Below, in pieces: positions 1 through 12,640 of a stretch of 64,000 nucleotides of DNA. Below the pieces are notes generated by a model. That model searched no databases, was not told where the DNA came from, and was given only the letters and a program-made list of their open reading frames with translations. Numbering within the stretch: the stretch's first letter is position 1; each line of letters opens with the position of its first letter. Origin of the DNA: Dipteris shenzhenensis. Its lineage: Eukaryota; Polypodiophyta; Polypodiopsida; Gleicheniales. The stretch lies in assembly GCA_047967505.1 (NCBI GenBank), contig CM106538.1. The stretch is one strand, 5' to 3'. Position numbers and translations under genes: made by a program.

Positions 1-2330
1 AAATCTTTGAATTTTGGTTCATTCTTATGCCATTACTGCTTGCCTCTAATTGGTGTTTGATGAACTATTATGTCATTATTTCTTGTCTTTAATCGGTCAC
101 TCTTAAATAATTCATAGTGTTTTTTGATTTCTTCTTTAATGGACACCAATACACCCCATTAGCCACACATCTATACCAAAAAAATTTGGTGCCAAAAGGA
201 ACAAGTATTGTATAAACAAAGAACGTTAAGCACTTCTACTAGGTTTTGGATTTTTGAATATATAATAATTTTGCATTGGAAATATTTAGTTAATTTAAAC
301 AAGATTGAGAAGTCAACACAAAGTTTACATTGTATGGGTGAGTGTGGTTTAATTAATAAAATTTTAATAAAGTCCTTATTTATGGGATTTGGATTAATTA
401 AAAACAAAAAACATATGGGGGAATGTGAGTGTGAGTGAGTGAGTGTGTGTGTGAATGATTGATTTAAATTTCCAACTTTATGGCCTAGCCATGATTACTT
501 ATGTCTTACTATAGGATAGGGGGTTCCTTGAAATTTTTACTGATTAGGGGTCCATGAGTTATGCATTGATGGGGATAGATTTAGCATACCTAATCATGAT
601 AAGGGAAATCAAAATGGGTTGGATGTGATTTGTATATGTTTAGACCCCAAGGATTTGTATATATTTAGACCTCTTCTTAACTTGATAATTAAATATTATA
701 GAAAGGAAAATGTCCTTGGTTAAAGCTTGGAAAAACTTGGACCACCACGTGGTGAATAAAGATGTGGTCCCCTCACCAAGTATGCATGGAACACTTGTCA
801 GCACTTTAGTTGCCCATTACTAATGGGTTGTGTATTAATAGTGGCATTAATAAAGGTAGAGAATGGACACTTGTACAATAGGTATTAATTGATAGAGGGA
901 GAACCAAGGCACCTTGTTTCAACCATTCGTGGAATTTAATGACTCTAGTTGGCATGTGATCTTGAGGATCTTATTGTAAAAGATACAAACTAACAGTCCT
1001 TTACAAGCACCTTGAGGACCTTGTCATTAATGTGCTATGTAATAAGGTTATTGGACATGTGCCTTAAAAAATGGGGTCTTTATGATAGTGGGTAGAGATA
1101 TTCCCCCGCTAAGACTCTTGGGAAGCTCAACTCTATGCCCTTATGTGATAGTCAACTCCTCCCTAGACTTCTTCACGATAGATCCTCATCTTCATGAACG
1201 GGCGTACCCACTCAATTTACTCTTTTACCTGCTTTCACATTGCTCACGTGAGATGGCTGCAAAATTTGAGGAGCTTAGCCTTAGCCCATGAAGACATGGG
1301 GATTGGCATCGTTGAGCAACTCAACTACCCTTCAAGTGATGATAATGCTATGCTACCTAAATATGCGAAGGCTACTAGTATCACAAGTGATAGGTAAGCG
1401 TACTCCTCCCACATAGGCATGATTTTTCAATCCCTCAACGAAGGGATTTTTTTATGTAGCTTCAAGCAGTGTTAGATTTTTGCATTGGAACTTTACACTA
1501 CCCTCATTAGACCTTGATGAGTCTCTATGTATGGCTCTTGGCTCACAACTACCCACTTACTCATCTACTGGAATGAAAGTCTAGGGGGGGGACCACAGTC
1601 CTGGGTTTCCAAACGGAAATCAATACGAGCTCTTGAGGAGCAAGGCATTGTTAGAGCTCCATATGGCAAGACTTAGTAGACCCCGTCTGCGAGACTTAGT
1701 AAATTACTGCTCTCTTAACATATTCATGTAAGGCTAGCACTGAGGACATTTTATGCAGAAACTACCGGGTTGAACTTGCCATGATTGTGGTCTTTTTGAG
1801 TACTTCTTCATGCATGTGCCAGGTTGCCCGAGTTCTTGGTAACATTTTTCTTGGTAAAGTGTTTAGTCTCCTCTGTCTAGATGCTTCCCAGCCTAGAGAG
1901 GTATATATACTGCTACACTTCACTTGAGCTCTTTACGATAATTAGGAGCTCGACAGTTTTGAAGCCACCCACAATCGTTCCACCTCCACGACTATGAGAA
2001 ACTAGATGTACACACTTTGAAAACAATCACTTCCTTGCGCCATAGGCTCTCGCACCTCTTTGGCTTGATTAAGGTAGCCTTTAGTAGATGATTTTGGTAG
2101 AAACTCCTTGGGTTGGATCCAGTTGACTAGCTTGGAACGAAGATAGCTACTTATTGGGGGTTAGCCCATGCAACCAAGAAAGCACAATTAAAAACAGAGA
2201 AGTTGTACATGGCCCTACTTCCTAGTTTACATTTCGTTGTGCCAACCCTACTATCTACTATTGGCTATGTCCTCCTACGACCGTCTATTCCCTGCCGATT
2301 CTCAGGTTCCAATTTCCCCCCCATTTTCTC
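1..2330. other. Intergenic DNA without recognisable gene
   Basis: AT-rich sequence with only short open frames on both strands. A short GT-rich stretch lies at about 425-455. I translated the open stretches at 1082-1400 by eye and recognised no protein family. It is probably old decayed repeat DNA. Confidence 0.6.
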
Positions 2331-3194
2331 ACTCTAGTTTTGCGTGATTTTCTTGTATTATACTTAATTACCCCCCCCCCCTGCCCCTCCTTTTCCTTCC
2401 CCCCTCTCTATTTCTATATAACTCCCTTACATTCCCCCTTAAAATACTCCTTCTTTTCCCCTTTAATTTTTCCAAGTTTCTTCTCCCCCTTTATTTTAAA
2501 AAAAAATTTTCACTATCCCCTTAATTCTTCAAAGTTTTCCTATTTAATCTCTTTATCTAAAAATAAAAATACTTCAACTTATCTTTTCATTCTATTTTCC
2601 TAAACTTACCTCTAATTTATTCGTAATTATGGACCTTTCTAAATCCTATCTCTTATTTCCCTAAAATTCTTTTTACTCTCTTTTCTCCTAAATTCATTTC
2701 TTTTAAGGTCTTCTTTGCTCTATTCTTAAAACTACTTTGAGGTTATTAAAATTTTTAATTTTTCTAACATTTAACTTGAAGCCTTTTTTTATTTTTTATT
2801 TTGTTTACGCTCATTACTCCCGGATAGTTAATCCCTTCTTAAACATTTTTTTCCATTTCTACCTTAACCTAGTACTCCTTCCTCTTTCCTGCACCCTTCT
2901 CCATATTTAACTATACCCCCTTATCTCTTTCTACATGTCTTCTCCCTCTCTAGCCATAATGCTCCTCTACAAATGCACTCCGTTACTCTATATATATAAA
3001 ACTCTCACCCTTCTCAACATATATGTACTTCTAATTCTCAAAAAACCCCCCTCCCCCCAAAGTATTTTCCCCTTACTGATTCCCCCAAGTAAATATTTCC
3101 CACCCTCCACTTTCTTCTTATTTGTAACCAGGTTTATTCCTGTACATTTCCACTCTTATAAAACCCATCTTTTACACTTCAATTTTTTACATAG

Positions 3195-3377
3195 TGTTGG
3201 TTAAGTTTATTATGGCTAGGCTTCTAATTTATTGTGACCCCGATAACAAGGGAGGAGGGTTTATGACACCTGTCTTCCTAATTAAAGTTAACTTAGTTCT
3301 TATCATGTTTTCTTGTTGGATGGTGGCAAGTATGCAGATTCTCCTCTTCAATAAATAAGATGCTTGTCAAGACTTTA
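3195..3377. repeat. Dispersed repeat module, copy 1
   Basis: This segment recurs at 5843-6015 with roughly 85-90% identity by eye, including a shared block starting GACCCCGATAACAAGGGAGG and a shared GTTGGATGGTGGCA. A CT-rich stretch precedes it and a (CA)n tract at about 3511-3526 follows it. The same arrangement surrounds copy 2. The two copies are direct repeats 2.65 kb apart, which would suit LTR fragments or a dispersed non-autonomous repeat. Confidence 0.7.
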
Positions 3378-4060
3378 TCGGTGCTATTATTTTTGTTTAC
3401 ACTATGGTACCAACTTTTGTTTTATGAACACCCATGTAATAAATAACTTTTTATCCACCCTTATCTGAGCTTCGTGTGCCATGTTGTTAAGAGGTTTTAT
3501 ATTTTAAAAACACACACACACACACATGCACATACTTACTATCCCTTCCTCCATTTATTTTACCATTTGGTCATTAGAGCTCCCCTCGACAACCCCCCTT
3601 AGTTTCCCTAATTTCTCTTCCCTCTAACTCCCTTATTCTCCCCTTAATTTCTCCCTAATTTCCCCCCTTTTTAAAATTTCCCTAATATGTTTTTCTTCTT
3701 TTATTTTTTATTTTTAATCATTTCTCCTATTACCTTTTTCCTTAATCCCCCTTTAGTTTTCATTATTTTCCCTAATTAATTTCTTGTTCTCCTTAATTGT
3801 CTCTTATTTTTCCTTATTTTCCTTGTTCCTTCCTTATTTTTTCTTAATTTCCTTAACTTTCCTTAAATTTTCCTTATTTCCCTTTGTTTTCCTTAAATTT
3901 TCCTTAGATCTCTATTTTTTCTTCCTTTTTGTTATTCTCTTTAATTCTTCCTTATTTCTTCATTTTTAGCCTTGATGTTTTCTTAGTTTCCCCCTTATTA
4001 AACTCTTGCCCCTACCTTTTTCTCCTTTTTTATAAATTTTCAATTTATTCATATTTTATG

Positions 4061-4061
<1 letters not shown>

Positions 4062-4101
<40 letters not shown>
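4062..4101 (+). repeat. (CT)n microsatellite
   Basis: Uninterrupted CT dinucleotide tract of about 40 bp. Confidence 0.95.
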
Positions 4102-4105
<4 letters not shown>

Positions 4106-5842
4106 TTTCTTAATTTTTTCCTTATTGTCCCTTTAATTTTTCTTTGATTTTTCTTCAAATTTCCTTTTTTTCTTTTAAATGATTATATTTTAAAAATGTG
4201 TTATTACTATTCCCTTCCATTTTTCTTTTTTCCTCCAAACCCTTTTCTTTTCTTTATTGTTGTTTTTAATTACTCCAATATGTCCTATTATACTTTCTAA
4301 TTATCCTATTTCTTTTCTAATTAACTCTAGCTAATTAACTATAATATCTTTTAAAGTCATGATTTCCTAACCTTATAAAACTCAAGTAAACTCTTTTTTC
4401 CTTACTCTTATATTTCATTTACTTCTAATTCTAATTTTATTGTTTTGGCAAGGACCCAACTTAGTGGCCTACCCTCATTTAGTTCCCCCTCCCCACTTTG
4501 GTCTAGTCGCCACTGATTACCCGCCATCCCACACTTTCATGCACTTTGGTACATAATGGACAATTCCCCCCACCTCCCAAGACAAGTCCCTAATTGCCTA
4601 GCTATCTCCCTGACTAAACCTCCGCGCCCCCTTATATATAGTCTATTCTACCCTTCACGACTAAAAGACTTTGTGAAATCCGCTTCATGTGCTGCCTTCT
4701 GCCTACCTCTAGTTCCCTTGCTTCTTCCCCAAACACTGTTGCTACGCTGTAGACTACTATGGCCACCCCCACAATCTACGCTCCACCGTGCAATTCCAAG
4801 TACTAGAACCCCCCATCGCCTGCTCGTGTGACCTCGGTCCTATCTACCTCTAGTACTTCATTTCTCCCTTGATTCCCATCTACTATGCTCCTCGGTCCCT
4901 GCGCGGTTGTCTGGCTTTTGGCACGTCTCCCTCGACTCACTATCCCGCCTGTCACTATTGTACTATGCTGCACCCTTCGAGCACTGGTCCATTCAAATCT
5001 CACAAGTGTACTTATTATACACACGTTTAACCTCCGTTCCTTTTTTGTTACTTCATTCCCCCCTTTTTTTAATGTGGTTTTTCTCTTGTCTTTTATTAAC
5101 CCCCCCGACCCTCTTCTTTTTTCCATCTATTCCTTTTTCCTTGTATGTAATTGCCCTATCTCCTATGTTTAATTAATAATTTTCCTTGCATATATTGTTT
5201 TGAATTCATATTGGGATAGATATATATTTTATGTTTGTTAGTTTGTTAAAACTTAATTCTTTCATCTATTAACTTTATGGATTACCCCATGTCAGTGTCC
5301 CTTAATTTCCTTGTTAAAGCTATAGAACAGTTGTGCGTTTTGATGAAATAATTGGTTTTGAGGGAGGTGTGGACTACCCCCTCTTATAATTTGTGTGTTT
5401 AAGATATTGGACTTTGCTTATGGGTGTGGATTACCCACCTATGATGGTAATAGCTACCAAGGGTTGCGGATTAACATAATGTTAGCACTTGCTAGAGGAT
5501 GTTGAGAAAGCCCCTATTATATGACATTTACTTCTTAATCATTTAGATCTTTCCGTTTCCCCTTTGATTTTAATAGGTTTGTTCCTTTCCTTTTTATTAA
5601 AAAGACTTTTTCTTTTCTTCCCCCTTCTCTAGTTATCTATTGTCCCTCCCCCTTCTCTACTTTCTTAGTTTCTTCCCCCTTCTCCTATCATAATTTCTTC
5701 TTCATTCGTTCCTAGGTGGCCTCCCCCTTCTCTCTCTTTTGTAAAAAATTCCCTCAAAGTTTTCCTATATTTTTTCTCATTAGTATTTCCCTTTACATTT
5801 TCCCTTTATAATAGCCCTTCAAAATTTTCCCTTCAAATATCA

Positions 5843-6015
5843 TGTTGGTTAAGTTTATGGCTAAGCTTCTTGTTTATTGTGACCCCGATAACAAGGGAGG
5901 AGGGTTTATGACACCTGTCTTCCCAACTAACCTAGTTCTTATCATGTTTTCTTGTTGGATGGTGGCAGGTAGGTAGACTCCCCTCTTCAATAAAAGTGAT
6001 GCTTGCCAAGACTTA
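5843..6015. repeat. Dispersed repeat module, copy 2
   Basis: Direct-repeat partner of 3195-3377. It shares the GACCCCGATAACAAGGGAGG block, the GGGTTTATGACACCTGTCTTCC block and the GTTGGATGGTGGCA block. It is again preceded by CT-rich DNA (5570-5840) and followed by a short CA tract near 6200. A much more diverged third copy may lie at 13140-13290. Confidence 0.7.
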
Positions 6016-6215
6016 TCCAAGCTCAACTTCCATACAGATTCCACAAAGTCATTTTTACAAAAGTGCCCACTACTAGTCTCCTTTATAAACAGGGATCCAC
6101 CGACTTGTACAGACTTCTCCATTAATGCACATAGTCCTATTTCATTGTCTAGCTTTGCTCTTTTGTCTTTTCACTATGCAAAAAGGTTGTAAAGTCTTCC
6201 ACACACACGCACACG

Positions 6216-8710
6216 TGATTTTTCAAATAAAGAAAATAAAGTATCTGTAAGCTATTTTCTTGAGTGTTTCTTTTGTAAATTTAGTGAAAATAACAAGAGA
6301 GTACAAGTACTCATGAGGACTGCCTTTAACAAATATTATTAAGATTTCTAGAAAGTGGAGCTAATTCTTGAATCCATGCTTGAACTATCTTCCATTCTTC
6401 TTCCATATCCATGCTTGTCGTAGCATTTTTTGATTTCCCTTTCCTATGTAAACACTATTGCAGATGAAGTGAAAACATTGCATGGCTTCTCTAAAAATGA
6501 TTCCATTCAACATCCAAAAAACAATTGTTCTACAAAAGGGCACAAATTTATGTAGCACAACTTTTTAAGATGATCTAGACACATAATACTTAGACTTTTA
6601 TACTTGACTACACATGAATATCATCTTTAAGATACATGCTAAATTATGAATTTTATTTTAAAGGTTGCAAGAAATATTTTACATCCACAAAGTCATCCTA
6701 AGATTTCATCACCACCACTGATGGTATAGAAATTTAATTCAAACAAAATGAACATGAAAGATATTATTATTTATATTGTAACCAAGAAACCAAATGAAGT
6801 ACATGTGAAATATGTACCAAACGGGAAATCCATATAACAAATAGAAAACCAAATCATTTAAATAGCTTCAAATATGTCCATATGTCAAAGTCTAGAGTAG
6901 AGTTTAGACTGTCCCTTTCATTAGCTGCTAAGGCTTACTTTTCCTTAGGCCTTGGATTCCTTGAAGAGACTACACATCAAGTTGCCGTATGTGGGATTGA
7001 GCAGGTTTTCAACAAGGAAGGGACGAGAAGCTTAGATTGTTGGTATAGCTCATGAGAGGTGGCTTTCAATCATTTGGATCCGAGGATCAGGCAACATATC
7101 AATTCATTCGTGGCTTAAGCAAGATCTCAATTCATTGTTTGCATGCAATTTATTAGTGTGTACAGTAGATCAAAGATTGGGACAAGCACACAAGAATAAT
7201 TTTTAGGCTTGCATGACCATTGCTGTTGAATTTTGACACCAACATTTCTGCCAGTAGTTCGGTAAAATTTTATTTCATGGGAGCTTTGGATTTTTTCATC
7301 AAAGAAGGCCTTGCCTGTAATGTTTCAAGACAAAGTGACTAACTGATCCAAATGGAGTCGATATCTTTAGTTTTTGGATTATACTAAGGCATGATTAGAA
7401 TATGATTTTTGGCTAAGCAATAGATTCACTCATGTGCATTCTGTAGGACATGATTGTCAGTTGATCAATTGTAGGTCGATAAGTTGATCGAACAAGCAGA
7501 CATTACAGGAATGCTAAAAGTCAAAAGAAGTAGCATCGATTCTTGTACCAAAAGAAGTAATCACATAGATTCTTGTACCAAAAGTGCTCACCCTCACCCA
7601 AATTGAGAGATTATCACAGTCAACACAATTGCTCTACATGCTTACATCCCAAATGGTGCAAAATATGAAAATAATCAATAATATGACTTTGAACCATCTT
7701 TTAATTCACTATAACCTTTATCATCTCACCACTTTTCCATTAAAATCCACCATCTTAGGTCTCAAATCTACATTGTAGAATCTTGTAGTAAATCCAAGTA
7801 GAAAAAGTCGTCCATAGTGCCTTTCCCTGATCTTTAGGCCATTATTTCCCTATCCAAATGGTCGAATCATGTACATTATAATTGTAGCCTACTAGAAAGT
7901 ATACAATTCTCTCATACAAAGTTTTCCCAATATAAATCATATTTCCATATTTTAAAAAAATGGTCAATATCAATATTTTGACGACAAAAATATAAAACAT
8001 GTGAGTGCAAAACATGGAAGCAAAAATAGAGTACAGTGAACTAGGGCCTCAAAATGGGTATTCATAAAATGTACACATATTATAATCTACAAATTTTAAA
8101 TTGATCTATAACAAAAAAAAACCAAATTCATTTTCTATCTATTATGCCCTCTTCTAGTTACTTTTTTTAGTGTCTACATGTATTATTAAAACAAATGTCA
8201 CTTGTAAACTTTTAAGACATTTTATCATTGCAAATATGTGCTATCCTTATACAACCATAATTAATATTACATACTATGCAAAAAATCCTTGCAAAAGTAT
8301 GTTTTTAGGCAATATTTTGCTTACGTATCGTTTTTATGCAAGGAAGTGATAAATTATTGGAGTGTTGTAGCTCGAATTTCTTCACACATCAAATTTATGT
8401 CTATTAAATTTTTTATCATATCAAACAAGCAATCACCTAGATTATATTTATAATTTCTTTCATGGCACAATATTGCTTGTGTAGTACAATGTCAATTGAG
8501 TCATCCTACTTAATATCTACTTGAGTTGATGTTTTTGTGGTTGCTCTAAGGACTACAACTTCATCTTGCCAAATGGGACCTCGCAAAGTCAACATCATCT
8601 ATTAGTGGAACAACTAGTTGCAGTGCAGTTCATACCATATAAGGTTATAATTATTTGAATGATTGGCTCAAAGTGAGCAAGACTTGTAGTCTTGTAATCA
8701 TACAAATTTG
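6216..8710. other. Gene-free AT-rich interval
   Basis: No open frame of useful length and no motif I recognise on either strand. The sequence is AT-rich with scattered short direct repeats. Confidence 0.55.
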
Positions 8711-8818
8711 TAAAGGTTCTAAAATATACTTTTGCCTAGACTGCATATAGATCTTCTTATTGACTAAAGGTTCTAAAATATACTTTTGCCTATACAGCAT
8801 ATAGATCTTCTTATCGAC
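8711..8818. repeat. Two-copy tandem duplication, 54 bp unit
   Basis: The segment starting TAAAGGTTCTAAAATATAC occurs at 8711 and again at 8765, with only three or four mismatches between the units. Confidence 0.85.
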
Positions 8819-9380
8819 TAATGACCATACATATATCGCTTTTTGAAGAAACTTAAAAATTCATAAAATAGAAAATTGATTGCCCCAGAGACCACCATGT
8901 GTTACTAAAATAGCCATCTATACAAGATGTCCATCACGGGTCTATACTTCATGCAATTCATATTTAAATTCTAAAGATATCTCTAGATAATTTTCTACTG
9001 GTTCATCATTATTGTACAAACACATTATAAATTTCCAGTTTGCTACAACTTGAAGCTCCTTAGATGTCATACTTCATTCATAAAGCCTAACACGCATTGT
9101 AAATTCAATTAATTAAACATACGTACATTTTAAAATGAAGGGAAGGGGAGGGGAAACTGGAAAATTAGGGAAAGGAATGAGTAAGAAAAGTAGAAAGAGA
9201 AATAAAAGAGAGAATAAAAAGAAAAGGTGGGTGATGTTGACAGGACTAATGCATGGGATTGCCAAACCATGAAACGAACTCAATCAATGAATTGCATTTG
9301 TGGTTTTCAGTCATAAGGATCCTACACAGACCTTGTTTAGAATGTTATCATTCCTCCACCAATATACAAAAATAGTGGCA
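8819..9380. other. Gene-free interval with purine-rich patch
   Basis: No coding signal. A purine-rich (G/A) patch on the plus strand runs from about 9137 to 9232. Confidence 0.55.
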
Positions 9381-10817
9381 GTATATCACGAGATGACCCC
9401 TTCATACACTTGGGAGAGGATATAGCCAAGTACTCAAAAGACCATGCAATTGTCCTATCCGAAGACTTAATGCACGATCAAAGTAGGCTATCGTAACCGT
9501 TGAAGGAAAAGACCCATTATGGATGGAAGAGATAGAGGACCATGAAGAAAGGAAGGGCTGGAAGAGGACATTAGAAGATGAAAGAGAAACCACTATTATG
9601 GGAAAACTCACTCTATATGGGTGTTTCAAAATTCAAATATGCAATGGCACTCATTTTTTCAATGACACAAGAGGATAATGTGCAAAATCTCACAAGGATC
9701 AAGTGTGATTGACTATAGGATTATAAGCCCCTTTGTGAGGCATCTTATAAAGTACCTCAGGATTCATGGAAGAAACATTGGAGTTCGATCACAGGGCCAT
9801 CTTTCTTGGGATCAAAGGATCATGACTCGTTGTAGTAGATAAATGGAAATACATAGCACCCCCATGGTTGAGGATGGACTACAAAAAGGATCACTTATAC
9901 GAGTAAGAAATAGACAAGGCAATACCACATCACAAGATGCCTTACACTTGCAAGGGGATGAATAAATGCATGACAAAAACCATGCAAAAAAAAACCCACA
10001 AAAGGCTAAGGAAGAAACAAGGTGATGCCTTGCAACAATTGGTATGATGAAGAATGCAAAAATAGCATACAATCATGGAAAGGAGCCAAGATAGCAGAAA
10101 AAGAGGAAAGGGAAAGTACGTATAAGCAGCTAGTAAGAAGAAAGAAGAGAAATTACTCAAGGGACAAACAACTCAAGCATTTTGGAGAGCTTAAAAGAAA
10201 TCCTAGAAAGTTTTTTCAAAATCTACAAGGAAAAAAATCATAGGGGGTAATGCAGCATGGGATGACAAGATAAGGTTTGTCAAGGACCTCTATGAGAGAG
10301 AAGGAAAGGAACAAGCCAAGCAAGATTTCTCCATCAAAGCCATAGTGGTTTTATCATAGAAAAGATGTGGAAAGGGGACTAAAGAAATTAGTGAATGGAA
10401 AGGCCCCGAATTCCCAAGGGCTAGCAGTAGAGATGCTGAAAGAGATGCTAACCATGCTAATATATAAGGCTTTAGAAGAGGGATAATTAGCAGTGTGGTA
10501 GCTCATAGAATCATAACAATCTATAAAGGGGGAGACAATAGAATGACAAGCAATTATCGAACGATCATGATATTGACATAGAAGACCCCTCAAACATAGC
10601 TATCTACACATAGCCAAGGAACTCCAAGGTATAAGAAAATGTAGATAGCAGAGGCAGTGAATGCATAAAACTAACTCAAAGCAAAGTTTTAAAGAGATTG
10701 CTACAAAGCAAAAGTAAACAAAGAAGGGGCTGCACCAATGTGACTCAAAATAGAGATAATAGGAGTGGAAAAGTGTACAGAGATAGAACATACTATAGGG
10801 CATAAATCCGAACATCT

Positions 10818-10874
<57 letters not shown>

Positions 10875-11085
10875 AGCCCCTGGAAGCAATCAACACATAT
10901 AAATATCTAGGATTGGATTTCATTTGACAACAACTATAAGTGGAACACATGCATGGAAAGGTCCTAGGATTTTGGGGGGGTTGAAAGCCATATATAGCTT
11001 CCAAAAAGATTACTTCATTAAATATGAATGAAAACTGCAAGAGCAAGCTCAAATGTAGGAGTACATGCCCTGCATGAGGGGGGGG
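9380..11085 (+). pseudogene. Degenerate L1-type LINE ORF2 relic
   Basis: The clearest piece lies at 10022-10243. It reads WYDEEC, then KQLVRRKKRNY, KHFGELKRNPRKFF and LQGKK, which is the linker between endonuclease and reverse transcriptase in plant L1 elements. Upstream (about 9380-9480) the frame reads SKDHAIVLSEDL, resembling the S-D-H end of the AP endonuclease. Downstream, interrupted fragments include SNYRTIMI (about 10550) and YKYLGLDF (about 10895), typical of the RT palm and thumb. Stops and frameshifts break it throughout and a (CT)n array sits at 10824. The YxDD catalytic box was not found. Non-functional. Confidence 0.72.
10824..10872 (+). repeat. (CT)n microsatellite inside LINE relic
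   Basis: About 49 bp of CT repeats interrupt the LINE reading frame between the palm and thumb remnants. Confidence 0.95.
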
Positions 11086-11094
11086 GGGACCAGC

Positions 11095-12480
11095 TCAAAA
11101 TAAGCTAACAAAAATCCAAAGTGGAGGCAGAAAGTGCCACCTCAACCCTAAAGGAGACGCATAAAAGAAAGGAGATCCTCTCCAAACTCTAAAAAAAGTA
11201 CCTCTTCTGGTAGTAGTAGCTGCTCTAGAGGATCCCTGCATGCTCTCCCATATGGCCACCAATGTGTATATAGTATCAATCCATGTACTATCCATAGATT
11301 GGGAGGGGTGAATGTGGGAATACTCTATCGCCTCCATACATCTAGTCCTCCAAATATGCCAAACTACAATGCTAGCTAGAATCTCCCATGATGTGTCCAC
11401 TGAGGCATGAGCATCTTTGAAAAGAGTGAAGGGAAACATCTTGGAGGGAACAAGACTCCATAGAGTGTCATCATATAATGAAGGTTGAGTCTATAGAAGT
11501 CATGTCCCTCGAAAAACACCTGAGGGCCAGTAAGATATAACCATGCCACTGATCCCCAAGTCATGAAGAAGGGTGCTTTATGAAATATGCTAAAAATCCT
11601 AGCAACACCCTTCCAAATCATCCTCATTTGTTTGCACTCCCAAAGGCAATGCTAAACTGACTCAATTGTTGCATGGCATCAAGGACAAGTAGGGTCAGCC
11701 CTAAACTTGGATCTCCTGGAAGAATAGGTACGAGAGTTAGTCATACAACACATAGTCTCCAAGTAGTCTAGCCTCAAGAGCACTTCGGCATCTTCGCACA
11801 GTCTACAATTCCCTTGGTAGAATGTTTACAAGAGTTAGTAATATAATGCATATTCGTCGAGCAATCTAGCCTCACGAGCACTCCGGTGTCTTGGCATGGT
11901 CTGCAATTCCCCTGGCATAATGTTTACGATAGTTAGTCATATAATGCATAGTCTCCAAGAAATCTACCCTCATGACTTAGCACGGTTTGCAATTACCCTA
12001 GCAGAATGTGTGTGAGAGTTAGTCATACAATGCATAGTCTCCAAGCAATCTAGCCTTAGGAGCACTCCAGCATCTTGGCACAGGGTTTGCAATTCCCCTG
12101 GCAGAATGTTTATGAGAGTTAGCCTTATAATGCATAGTCTCTAAGCAATCTAGCTAAGGAGCACTCCAGTGTCTTGGCACTGTCTGCAATTCCCCTGGTA
12201 GCATGTTTATGAGAATTAGTCATATAATGTAGTCTCCAAGAAATCTAGCCTCAAGAGCACTCCGGTGTCTTGGCATGGCTTGTGATTCCCCTGATAGAAT
12301 GTTTATAGAGTGAGTCATATAATGCACGGCCTCCAAGCAATCTAGCCTTAGGAGCACTCTAGCATCTTGGAACAATCTACAATTCTCCCACTTAAACTTA
12401 AGGGGTCTTTTAAATACCCGTGAAGGCATGTGGTACATAGGGTTTCCTAATAGTGCACCCCAAGATCTCATCTTGCATAG
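11095..12480 (-). pseudogene. LINE ORF2 C-terminal relic (zf-RVT region)
   Basis: On the minus strand around 11640-11690 the frame reads a CPxCH half followed by a HCLWEC half with one in-frame stop. This matches the zinc-binding domain found after plant LINE reverse transcriptase. The frame continues left through KQMRMIWKGVARIF and VVWHIWRTRCMEAI, ending near 11095. To the right (11700-12480) the segment encoding RLDCLEAVHYMT is repeated as a ~97 bp minisatellite. It lies tail-to-tail with the plus-strand LINE ending near 11085, so the two are separate insertions or a rearranged copy. Inactive. Confidence 0.65.
11720..12400. repeat. Minisatellite, ~97 bp unit, about 7 copies
   Basis: A unit containing GTCTCCAAGCAATCTAGCCT, then GAGCACTCC, CTTGGCA and GCAATTCCCCTGG, recurs with starts near 11756, 11853, 11953, 12040, 12136, 12230 and 12328. 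The units vary by substitutions and small deletions. On the minus strand the unit corresponds to part of the LINE protein frame, so the array grew by duplication of transposon coding DNA. Confidence 0.85.
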
Positions 12481-12540
12481 CTACTTGAACTTGAATAGGT
12501 TGAAATTTGGAAATCATCCATGAACAAATCAGGCCTCTTG

Positions 12541-12640
12541 TCACTCTTCAACTAGGATAGGTAATTGACAATCACTCATCACTCTTCAACTAGGATAGGT
12601 AATTGACAATCAGGCTTCTCATCACTCTTCAACTAGAATG
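12541..12640. repeat. Three-copy short tandem repeat
   Basis: TCACTCTTCAACTAGGATAG recurs at 12541 and 12579, and a variant at 12622, giving periods of 38 and 43 bp. Confidence 0.85.

Larger units (their letters stand above)
2330..5180 (+). repeat. Polypyrimidine-rich low-complexity zone
   Basis: The plus strand is dominated by C and T runs for nearly 3 kb, with repeated variants of TTCCCT, CCTTAATTT and CCCCTT. It includes a 14-base C run near 2371 and a (CT)n array at 4062. The open frames here encode only Phe/Leu/Ser/Pro-rich strings and are compositional artefacts, not genes. The duplicated module at 3195 is embedded in it. The zone could be an expanded polypyrimidine or polypurine part of an LTR element, but nothing proves that. 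Confidence 0.6.

Noticed and set aside
3784-4147. Phe/Leu-rich plus-strand frames resembling membrane proteins
   Set aside because: They come from TTCCTTATTT-type low-complexity DNA and a CT array. The hydrophobicity is a by-product of T-rich codons.
10701-11052. Minus-strand frames with long Arg-Glu repeats
   Set aside because: They read the (CT)n array at 10824 as GA codons. The plus strand carries LINE remnants on both sides.
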